Source of the DNA: Pseudomonadota bacterium
Lineage (GTDB): Bacteria; Pseudomonadota; Gammaproteobacteria; Pseudomonadales; Halieaceae
NCBI GenBank assembly: GCA_030591305.1
Contig: JAUVBI010000134.1
Location: 1-8,404, forward strand
DNA: 8,404 nucleotides
Direction: 5' to 3'
Below, piece after piece: positions 1 through 6,049 of the stretch. The translations under genes were made by a program, and so were the position numbers. The notes beneath the pieces were generated by a model, which saw nothing but the letters and a program-made list of their open reading frames with translations, did not search any database and had not been told where the DNA came from. Position 1 is the stretch's first letter; each line of letters begins with the position of its first letter.

Positions 1-1
1 A

Positions 2-1381
2 ATGATTACTATGATTGCCACTTTATCCAAGGAAAATGGTGCATTACTGCCCTGGTTAGTGGTGGCGGTGGAAGTGACCCTGTTTCAAGGTTGGTGGAAC
101 GGGAGGCAGCGTCGCCCTTCTCTGTGGCTGGATTGGGTTGCCTTCTTGTTGCCCGTGCTACTGATCGCATTGATTCTGTTGTTTGCGCCCGAGATATTCA
201 CAGCGGGTTACCAGCATCGAGACTTTTCGATGGTGGAGCGACTGATGACTCAGGGTAGGTTGCTCTGGCAGTACTTAGCTTGGTTGTGCCTGCCAGATAT
301 TACGGCGATGGGATTTCATCATGATGACATCGCTGTAAGCAAAAGTTTGTTGCAGCCATTGACTACATCGCTGGCATTGTTGGCATGGGTGACAGTGCTT
401 ACGCTGGCATTCCTGTGGCGTGCACGGTACCCGTTGCTGCTATTTTCCTTACTCTTCTTTCTGGTGGCGCATGTGATGGAGTCCACCGTGCTCGCCCTGG
501 AAATGGTGTATGAACACCGTAATTATTTACCCAGTATTGGGGTGTGTCTTCTGGCAGCCCACTTACTTATCTCGGCCGGGATTCATGCCCGACAGGGTAG
601 AACCTGGTTAATTTTAGGTGGAGTGCTGGGTATATTATCGGTACTACTTGTTCTGCGGACCCAGATTTGGTCCAGCCAATTTTCATTGGCACAGGCCAAT
701 GTGGCAAATCATCCCACTTCGATAAGAGCTCAATACTATGCTGCCACGGCCTTTCTGGCTAAATATAAGCATGATCGGGAAGGGGGTGCGAGTGAGGAGG
801 CGAGCAAGGGATTAATGGTTGAGGCCAGATACCATTTCTTGCAAATGCATGAGGAGGCTCCACGGGATGTGCTCGCATTGGTTATGCTGATGTATGTGGA
901 TGGTTATTTCTTTCCAGGGCTTGGGCCGCAGATGCACTGGTTTGAGAAACTGGAAGAGGCCCTGGAGAATAAAATACTACAGGCTAGCGATTTGGCAGCG
1001 CTGTCGCGGTTTCTGGACTGCGTGGGTGAAGGGGGGTGCGATGTGGCACAGGGAAATGCAGCTGTGCTATTGGATCGATTGATCGCGCATACGTCGCGCA
1101 AAACTGAATTGCTATTGTTGAAATATAATTTTTTGGTCGCTATTGGTGCTCCCGCGGAGCAGCGTTTAGAGCTTTTGAGTCGTGCTGCAAAAATATCACC
1201 CAACCACTCGTCCGTTCAATATTATCGAGTCATTGAATATGGTCAACGGCAGGATATTGCCAAAATGTATGAGATCGTGCGAGTTTGGCTCGACCATGAT
1301 CCAAATCGCTGGGACCTACCTATTGTCAAGTCCTTGTTTATCAAACCTCCGGTCGAGTCGGCGCAGGCTTCTGGTAGATGA
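2..1381 (+). CDS. Polytopic membrane protein with C-terminal TPR-like domain, GT-C/TMTC-like (5'-truncated by window edge)
   Basis: The visible 459 residues align with residues from about 194 onward of the next gene's product, so the true start lies left of the window and the ATG at position 2 is probably internal. Shared landmarks are LSKE (residues 8-11), HDDI near 107-110 followed by a conserved S.SLL.P.TT stretch, ESTVLALE (160-167), YEHRNYLPSIG (170-180) and QIWSS (221-225). By eye there are about six membrane segments between residues 14 and 219. The remaining 230 or so residues are hydrophilic and helical, TPR-like, and probably periplasmic; C340 and C346 could form a disulfide. SKE and the EHRNY.P.IG loop resemble TMTC-type GT-C glycosyltransferases, which transfer a sugar from a lipid carrier to an acceptor. 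The catalytic first loop would lie outside the window. The stop overlaps the next start (ATGA), so the two are translationally coupled. Enzymatic activity is inferred, not shown. Confidence 0.75.
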   Translation: MITMIATLSKENGALLPWLVVAVEVTLFQGWWNGRQRRPSLWLDWVAFLLPVLLIALILLFAPEIFTAGYQHRDFSMVERLMTQGRLLWQYLAWLCLPDITAMGFHHDDIAVSKSLLQPLTTSLALLAWVTVLTLAFLWRARYPLLLFSLLFFLVAHVMESTVLALEMVYEHRNYLPSIGVCLLAAHLLISAGIHARQGRTWLILGGVLGILSVLLVLRTQIWSSQFSLAQANVANHPTSIRAQYYAATAFLAKYKHDREGGASEEASKGLMVEARYHFLQMHEEAPRDVLALVMLMYVDGYFFPGLGPQMHWFEKLEEALENKILQASDLAALSRFLDCVGEGGCDVAQGNAAVLLDRLIAHTSRKTELLLLKYNFLVAIGAPAEQRLELLSRAAKISPNHSSVQYYRVIEYGQRQDIAKMYEIVRVWLDHDPNRWDLPIVKSLFIKPPVESAQASGR

Positions 1382-3300
1382 GAGCACAAACGCTGAATGG
1401 CCACTTCTTACCCCTTATTGTTGCGATACTGGTTTTGTTACTTACCGCATGGATTTATTGGCCGGGTATAGGCGGCCCGGCCCTTCTTGACGATCGTGCC
1501 AGCGTTATGGTTTTGGATGGGCTGGATGATAATCCGGAATTCGCCAAAGATTATATATTTGGTGACAGGGCGGGTCCGCTGGGGCGGCCAGTATCCATGC
1601 TCAGCTTTGTGGTGGAAAAACTCTATCTGAACGAGGGTATCAGCGGTGGAAAAAAGGTCAATATTGCTCTGCACCTGATTAATGGGAGCTTGCTTATATG
1701 GTTGCTCACCCTGCTGCTGAATCATATTCGAGCGCCTGCGAGTGGTTGGCTGGCATTGCTGGCCGGATCGGCCTGGCTACTTTCGCCCCTGTATGTAAGT
1801 ACGGTCTTATATGTGGTCCAGCGCATGGCGATGTTGGCTATGTTTTTTATGCTGGCAGCTCTTATCAGCTATGTATATTGGCGGATGGCTCTGATCAGGG
1901 GTGAGTCGAGACGTATTGGTCTGGTACTGGTTTTCATTTTCCTGGTGCTGGGGGTTTTCTCTAAAGAAACCGCCATAGTCGGAGTGCCGATATTACTGCT
2001 TATGGAATGTTTGTGGTTTCAGTTCAGGGGGGTCGATGGTCGAGTTATAAAAGAGTTGCGGTTGCTCACCCTGGTGTTGATTGTGGGTGGCACAGCGTTT
2101 GTGCTCATGTACTTTTTTTTCGCAGGAGATCGCCTATTGGGGGGGTATTATCGCCGAAGCTTCAGCCTGTCAGAGCGCGTTCTTACCGAGGGCCGAATTT
2201 TATGGGATTACATGGGGCAATTACTCTTTCCCGAGGTGTCGAGAATGGGGCTCTTTCACGACGACATTGTAATCTCCCGGTCACTTCTGGAGCCTGTGAC
2301 CACGCTGTATTCAGCCTTTGCCTGGTTAGCCGTACTGGTATCGTCCGTAGTGTTACTGAGGTGGCAATGGGGTCGCTATCTGGTATTCGCCATTGCGCTA
2401 TTTATTGTTGGCCACAGTACGGAATCTACGGTCCTACCGCTTGAATTATATTATGAGCACCGCAACTATTTTCCCGGTATTGGCTTGTTTTTGGGTATTG
2501 CCTTGCTGCTGGCGATACTATTTAGGAAGTGGCCTGAGATAGCGACTCCCGCGCTGGTCTGGGGCGGTGTCTTTGTTGTAGTTTTTGCCATGCGCACGAG
2601 CTCTCAAGTGCAGATTTGGTCCAGTGCGCCGCTGCTTTACCTGACCCACGTGAATGGACACCCCAAATCCTTTCGGGCAAATGCCGATATGGCCAGTTTG
2701 TTGGCTGAAGTGGGCGCTCTTGAGGCGGCTCTCGAGTATTCGGCAAAAGCGCATCAAGCTAAGCCCGAGGAGCGCCAGGGGGACTATGATATACGCGATC
2801 TGGCGCTCAGTTGTGGGGTAAACCAGCCATTACCACCTGAGCGCGTCGCAGCTCTTGGCACGGTGGACCCGCAAAGGCCATTGAGCTCAGTATCTACATT
2901 AAATGTTCTGGTCAGGCAGCTACAGGACAATAAGTGCCCCAACTTTGACAGGCTTGTTTTTGCTGACCGCATGGCAGTAATCTTTCTTGATGACACTTAT
3001 CGTGGTGACCGGGACTGGAAAGACCAGTATCAGGAAAAAGCATCCCCTAATATTTATGCGGGGCTGGCAGTATTGGAAAATTCACTTGAAAGATATGGCA
3101 ATGCTTATCAATACACCGAGAGGTTTTTGTTAGGATCACCGGGTAATATACGGGGCTTGCTGATGAAGCTGCATTTCGCGACCGCTCTGCAGAAAAAAGA
3201 TGAAATGGCCAAGACCCTCTCACGCTTAATCGCTCTCGAGGAGGCTGGTGTGCTAACGTTGGCAGATCAGCAAACATTGTCCCTGTATAAGGAAAACTAA
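1378..3300 (+). CDS. TMTC-like GT-C family membrane protein with C-terminal TPR-like domain (tandem paralog)
   Basis: Complete protein of 640 residues. An N-terminal membrane helix (about 11-29) leads into a loop with the acidic pair D38-D39, where GT-C glycosyltransferases carry their catalytic acid. Next come GRPVSMLSF (69-77), an N...LH pattern near 95-99, SKE (195-197), HDDI (294-297), ESTVLPLE (349-356) and YEHRNYFPGIG (359-369). RP...LSF, SKE and the final loop all have counterparts in TMTC proteins. About eleven membrane segments are visible up to residue 405. Residues 415-640 are soluble with helical TPR-like pairs (about 432-462 and 556-615) and cysteines at 479 and 520. The start is the ATG of the ATGA overlap; no good Shine-Dalgarno precedes it, which fits coupling to the upstream gene. 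A T8 run (2113-2120) and a G7 run (2139-2145) lie inside the gene. The likely role is extracytoplasmic sugar transfer from a polyprenyl-phosphate donor. The acceptor is unknown, and a non-enzymatic TPR membrane protein is the alternative. Confidence 0.8.
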   Translation: MRAQTLNGHFLPLIVAILVLLLTAWIYWPGIGGPALLDDRASVMVLDGLDDNPEFAKDYIFGDRAGPLGRPVSMLSFVVEKLYLNEGISGGKKVNIALHLINGSLLIWLLTLLLNHIRAPASGWLALLAGSAWLLSPLYVSTVLYVVQRMAMLAMFFMLAALISYVYWRMALIRGESRRIGLVLVFIFLVLGVFSKETAIVGVPILLLMECLWFQFRGVDGRVIKELRLLTLVLIVGGTAFVLMYFFFAGDRLLGGYYRRSFSLSERVLTEGRILWDYMGQLLFPEVSRMGLFHDDIVISRSLLEPVTTLYSAFAWLAVLVSSVVLLRWQWGRYLVFAIALFIVGHSTESTVLPLELYYEHRNYFPGIGLFLGIALLLAILFRKWPEIATPALVWGGVFVVVFAMRTSSQVQIWSSAPLLYLTHVNGHPKSFRANADMASLLAEVGALEAALEYSAKAHQAKPEERQGDYDIRDLALSCGVNQPLPPERVAALGTVDPQRPLSSVSTLNVLVRQLQDNKCPNFDRLVFADRMAVIFLDDTYRGDRDWKDQYQEKASPNIYAGLAVLENSLERYGNAYQYTERFLLGSPGNIRGLLMKLHFATALQKKDEMAKTLSRLIALEEAGVLTLADQQTLSLYKEN

Positions 3301-4170
3301 ATGACGCACTTTTCCATTGTGATACCGGCAAAGAACGAGGAGCAGGGTTTGATCACGTTTCTGCCCTCGCTTCGAGCGTTGTATCCCGATGCCGAAATAA
3401 TTGTGGTAAACGACGGCTCTGAGGACGACACCGAGCAGGTATGCCTCAACGCGGGTGTAACCGTGGTTTCACACCCCTACTCCAAAGGCAATGGCGCGGC
3501 CATAAAGTCGGGTGCCCGAGCTGCCAGTGGCGACTATCTGATCTTCATGGATGGTGATGGCCAGCACGACCCCGCCGATATCAAGAAGCTACTGGATAAG
3601 CTTGAAGAGGGCTACGACATGGTTGTGGGTGCCCGCAGTGGCCGCAGCTCGCAGGCAAGCATGGCGCGATGGAGCGCGAACAGTTTTTATAATACCTTTG
3701 CCAGCTGGATGGTAAACCGTAAGATAGAAGATCTTACTTCCGGGTTTAGAGCTGTGAACAGGAAAAAGTTCCTCAGTTTTTTGTATCTGTTACCCAATGG
3801 TTTTAGCTACCCCACAACGTCTACCATGGCATTTTTTCGAGCGGGGTACTCGGTGGGGTATGTACCTATCACGGTTTCCAAGCGAATAGGTGAGAGCCAT
3901 ATCAATGTTCTGAGAGATGGCGTGCGGTTTTTTCTAATTATTTTTAAAGTGGGTACTCTCTACTCGCCACTGAAAATTTATTTTCCCATCTCCTCGGGGA
4001 TGCTTGCGTTGGGCGTCTTAAATTACTTCTCAAGTTTTTTTGCCGGTGGCGCCCGTTTTACCAACATGAGTACTCTGCTACTTCTCGGTAGCGTTATTAT
4101 TTTTCTTATCGGGTTGCTCTCCGAGCAAATTACCAACCTCCAATATAAGGATACAGAGAGCGAGGATTGA
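3301..4170 (+). CDS. Membrane-anchored GT2 glycosyltransferase, polyprenyl-phosphate sugar synthase (DPM1/ArnC-like) type
   Basis: 289 residues. The GT-A fold begins with FSIVIPAKNEE (4-14). VNDGS (36-40) is the nucleotide-binding acidic motif, DGDGQHD (84-90) contains the metal-binding DxD, and DLTSGFR (144-150) matches the acceptor-side motif of dolichol/undecaprenyl-phosphate glycosyltransferases. Two C-terminal membrane helices (about 225-247 and 257-276) anchor it in the inner membrane with the catalytic domain in the cytoplasm. Family members move a sugar from a nucleotide donor to a polyprenyl phosphate; the sugar (mannose, glucose or another) cannot be read from the sequence. The start codon follows the preceding TAA directly, with AAGGA at 3289-3293 seven bases upstream. 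Its place behind two GT-C-like genes suggests it makes the lipid-linked donor they use. Its stop lies 2 bp from the stop of the convergent lrp gene, and I saw no terminator hairpin between them. Confidence 0.9.
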   Translation: MTHFSIVIPAKNEEQGLITFLPSLRALYPDAEIIVVNDGSEDDTEQVCLNAGVTVVSHPYSKGNGAAIKSGARAASGDYLIFMDGDGQHDPADIKKLLDKLEEGYDMVVGARSGRSSQASMARWSANSFYNTFASWMVNRKIEDLTSGFRAVNRKKFLSFLYLLPNGFSYPTTSTMAFFRAGYSVGYVPITVSKRIGESHINVLRDGVRFFLIIFKVGTLYSPLKIYFPISSGMLALGVLNYFSSFFAGGARFTNMSTLLLLGSVIIFLIGLLSEQITNLQYKDTESED

Positions 4171-4172
4171 TT

Positions 4173-4652
4173 TTAGTAGGGAATCTCCAGGGCCAATGTC
4201 TCTTTCACCTGCTCCATCACCACATAACTGGTTGACTCCTGTACTCCCGGCAGTGTCAGCAGGGTTTCCCCCAGAAACTCCCGGTAGGCCGCCATGCCGG
4301 CTACCCGAGCCTTAATCAAATAGTCAAAATTCCCCGACACCAGATAGCACTCCTGAATCTCGGGAAGATCATAAACATGGCGCTTGAAGTCCTCAAAGAT
4401 ATCCTGCGAGGTTCTATTCAGGCGAATTTGTACGATGACAACCAATGCTGCGTCCAGAAAGTCAGGATCCAGGATGGCTTGATACCCTTTAATGACCCCG
4501 TCCCTCTCCAACCGTTTCACGCGTTCTTTACACGGTGTGGTGCTCAGGCCCACCTGTCTCGCCAACTCGGCGTAGCTGGTTCTCCCTTCTTTTTGTAAAA
4601 CGCGAAGAATATTTCGGTCAATTTTATTTAACTGGTGCAGCTTTTTGTCCAT
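4173..4652 (-). CDS. lrp: Leucine-responsive regulatory protein, Lrp/AsnC family
   Basis: 159 residues from the chosen start. The N-terminal helix-turn-helix covers about residues 11-52 (IDRNIL, then AELARQVGLSTTPCKERVKRLE around 28-49). The C-terminal RAM/effector domain follows, with ECYLVSGNFDYL (101-112) and FLGETLLTLPGVQ (126-138). The similarity to E. coli Lrp itself (IQECHLVSGDFDYL, LGETLLRLPGV, TYVVMEEVK, recalled from memory) is high enough to call Lrp rather than a generic AsnC-type regulator. It is a DNA-bending octamer or hexadecamer that senses leucine and alanine. The start at 4652 has GGGAG ten bases upstream and gives the usual family length. An ATG at 4682 would add ten residues (169 aa) but has no ribosome binding site, and a TATAAG -10-like hexamer (4690-4685) lies just upstream of it. 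It diverges from ald, its probable target, and converges on the GT2 gene with a 2-bp gap. Confidence 0.93.
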   Translation of the reverse strand: MDKKLHQLNKIDRNILRVLQKEGRTSYAELARQVGLSTTPCKERVKRLERDGVIKGYQAILDPDFLDAALVVIVQIRLNRTSQDIFEDFKRHVYDLPEIQECYLVSGNFDYLIKARVAGMAAYREFLGETLLTLPGVQESTSYVVMEQVKETLALEIPY

Positions 4653-4682
4653 GATACGCAAGCTCCCGTTTGATAGTGCCAT

Positions 4683-4857
4683 TGCTTATATTCAGAGTGC
4701 TGTTAATAAACCATTTCATCGTGAAGGTGGAAATAGCTTTAAATTACACGCAAATAGCTGAAACAACTAAAAATATACATAATAAAGGATGATAAAGTAT
4801 ATTTTGTCTACATAGAATAGCTCTTTAGATTAACGGCAATTATAAGGAGAAAGAGCT
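4683..4857. promoter_or_regulatory. Divergent lrp/ald control region
   Basis: AT-rich spacer between the two divergent genes. No ORF is supported in it. For ald (+ strand) two -10-like hexamers are visible, TATATT at 4798-4803 and TAGAAT at 4813-4818, each one base from consensus; neither has a good -35 box, which would suit an activated promoter. For lrp (- strand) TATAAG (4690-4685) is the best -10-like hexamer, again without a convincing -35. The region also holds the AATAGCT repeats and the inverted repeat listed separately. Known Lrp-family biology (divergent regulator and ald, Lrp binding to AT-rich phased sites) makes this the likely Lrp operator. I did not find a clean copy of the E. 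coli Lrp consensus. Confidence 0.6.
4732..4822 (+). repeat. Three helically phased AATAGCT direct repeats
   Basis: Exact copies of AATAGCT lie at 4732-4738, 4753-4759 and 4816-4822. The first two extend to AAATAGCT. The start-to-start distances are 21 and 63 bp, which are two and six turns of B-DNA, so all three would sit on the same face of the helix. An inverted near-copy (AGCTATG) ends at 4859. Same-face spacing is what a wrapping protein such as Lrp would need, so these are candidate operator half-sites. That role is inferred from spacing and position only. Confidence 0.5.
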
Positions 4858-4859
4858 AT
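4817..4859 (+). promoter_or_regulatory. Perfect 10-bp inverted repeat spanning the ald ribosome binding site and start codon
   Basis: ATAGCTCTTT (4817-4826) is exactly complementary to AAAGAGCTAT (4850-4859), leaving a 23-nt loop that contains the AAGGAG Shine-Dalgarno at 4844-4849. The right arm includes the A and U of the ald AUG. If transcription starts after TATATT (4798-4803), the leader RNA could fold so that the start codon is paired while the Shine-Dalgarno sits in the loop. The left arm also contains the third AATAGCT repeat, so the symmetry could instead be a protein-binding site on DNA. Confidence 0.5.
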
Positions 4860-5997
4860 GTTGATTGGCGTACCCAGGGAAATTAAGAACAACGAATTCA
4901 GAATCGGGCTGACTCCAGCCGGGGTAAAAGAATTATGCCATCACGGGCATCAAGTCCTGGTACAGCGCGATGGTGGTTTGGCCATTGGTTTCGATGATGT
5001 GCAATACCATGCGGTAGGTGCCGAGATTGTTGAGGAGGCCAGCGAAATTTTTTCCCGGGCTGAGATGATTATCAAGGTAAAGGAGCCCCAGCCGAACGAA
5101 TGCAAAATGCTGCGTCCCGGCCAAATTCTGTTCACCTACTTACACCTCGCTCCAGACCCTGAGCAAACCCGGTTGTTGCTTGAATCAGGTGCTACATGCA
5201 TTGCCTATGAGACCGTGACCGAAAATGGCTCAGGGCTCCCATTGCTTGCACCCATGAGTGAAGTTGCCGGTCGTATGGCTGTCCAGGCTGGCGCGCATAA
5301 CCTGGAAAAAGCCCAGGGTGGAAATGGCATGTTACTGGGTGGCGTTCCGGGTGTTGAGCCTGCAAAAGTACTTGTTATCGGAGGCGGTGTTGTCGGCATT
5401 AACGCAGCGCGAATGGCGATGGGCATGGGTGCTGATGTCACACTGCTGGACCGCTCTATAGATCGTTTAAAAGAACTTGATATGTGGTTTGGGGGGCGAC
5501 TGAAAACCGTTTACTCCACCGCAGAATCTGTTGAGCGCCACGCCCTACAGGCTGATTTGATTGTGGGTGCAGTTTTAATCCCTGGGGCTGCAGCACCAAA
5601 ACTTATATCCCGTGAACTGGTTGCCAGAATGAAAACCGGTGCGGTTATGGTTGATGTGGCCATCGACCAGGGTGGTTGCTTTGAAACCAGTAAAGCGACA
5701 ACACATCAGGACCCCACCTATATCGTTGATGGCGTGGTTCACTATTGTGTGGCGAATATGCCTGGTGGAGTAGCCAGGACATCGACTATGGCATTGACCA
5801 ACTCTACTTTGCCCTATGCCTTGAGCATAGCTGACAAAGGCGCCTCGCAGGCGCTGCTCGATGATGTTCATCTGCGTAACGGTTTGAATGTGCATGCCGG
5901 GATGGTAACCCATCAGGCGGTTGCTGACGCTTTGGGCTATGACTACGTAGACGCCATGACCGCTTTTGGTCGGACGGGCATGCAACAATCTGCCTAG
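4858..5997 (+). CDS. ald: Alanine dehydrogenase (NAD-dependent)
   Basis: 379 residues, close to the usual 370 or so. It catalyses the reversible oxidative deamination of L-alanine to pyruvate and ammonium with NAD, in the cytoplasm, normally as a hexamer. The substrate residues known from the Mycobacterium enzyme are at the same positions: R15 (in FRIGLTP), K75 (KVKEP), H96 (YLHLA) and D270 (VAIDQGG). The Rossmann loop GGGVVG is at 175-180, and D198, which binds the NAD ribose, ends strand two (TLLD). Family signatures MSEVAGRMA (133-141) and [10 protein letters not shown] (301-310) are intact. The AAGGAG at 4844-4849 lies eight bases before the ATG. Divergence from lrp suggests Lrp control in response to alanine or leucine. 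Some Ald enzymes also reductively aminate glyoxylate to glycine; this cannot be judged here. A hairpin after the stop is shared with convergent glcB. Confidence 0.97.
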   Translation: MLIGVPREIKNNEFRIGLTPAGVKELCHHGHQVLVQRDGGLAIGFDDVQYHAVGAEIVEEASEIFSRAEMIIKVKEPQPNECKMLRPGQILFTYLHLAPDPEQTRLLLESGATCIAYETVTENGSGLPLLAPMSEVAGRMAVQAGAHNLEKAQGGNGMLLGGVPGVEPAKVLVIGGGVVGINAARMAMGMGADVTLLDRSIDRLKELDMWFGGRLKTVYSTAESVERHALQADLIVGAVLIPGAAAPKLISRELVARMKTGAVMVDVAIDQGGCFETSKATTHQDPTYIVDGVVHYCVANMPGGVARTSTMALTNSTLPYALSIADKGASQALLDDVHLRNGLNVHAGMVTHQAVADALGYDYVDAMTAFGRTGMQQSA

Positions 5998-6006
5998 TCA
6001 GAGAAA

Positions 6007-6035
6007 AGAGTTCTCCAGTAATGCTGGGGAACTCT
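6007..6035. terminator. Shared hairpin terminator between convergent ald and glcB
   Basis: A 12-bp stem (6007-6018 with 6024-6035) closes a 5-nt loop. In the ald transcript all pairs form, with one G-U wobble at 6014/6028; in the glcB transcript that pair is an A-C mismatch. On the - strand the stem is followed directly by TTTCTCT, a short U-rich tail; on the + strand the tail is poorer (CATTTGCG). The hairpin lies in the 52-bp gap between the two stop codons, so it probably serves both genes. Confidence 0.7.
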
Positions 6036-6049
6036 CATTTGCGCTCAAC

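Noticed and set aside
1021..1040. G6 run in the first gene as a phase-variation site
   Set aside because: Runs of six Gs also occur at 2027-2032 and in ald (5491-5496), so this length is background here.
2007..2444. 145-residue open frame inside the second GT-C-like gene, other frame
   Set aside because: The overlapping long frame has clear paralogy to its neighbour; this one has no family features.
5575..5988. 137-residue open frame antisense to ald
   Set aside because: Fully inside ald, no ribosome binding site seen, and no recognisable domain.
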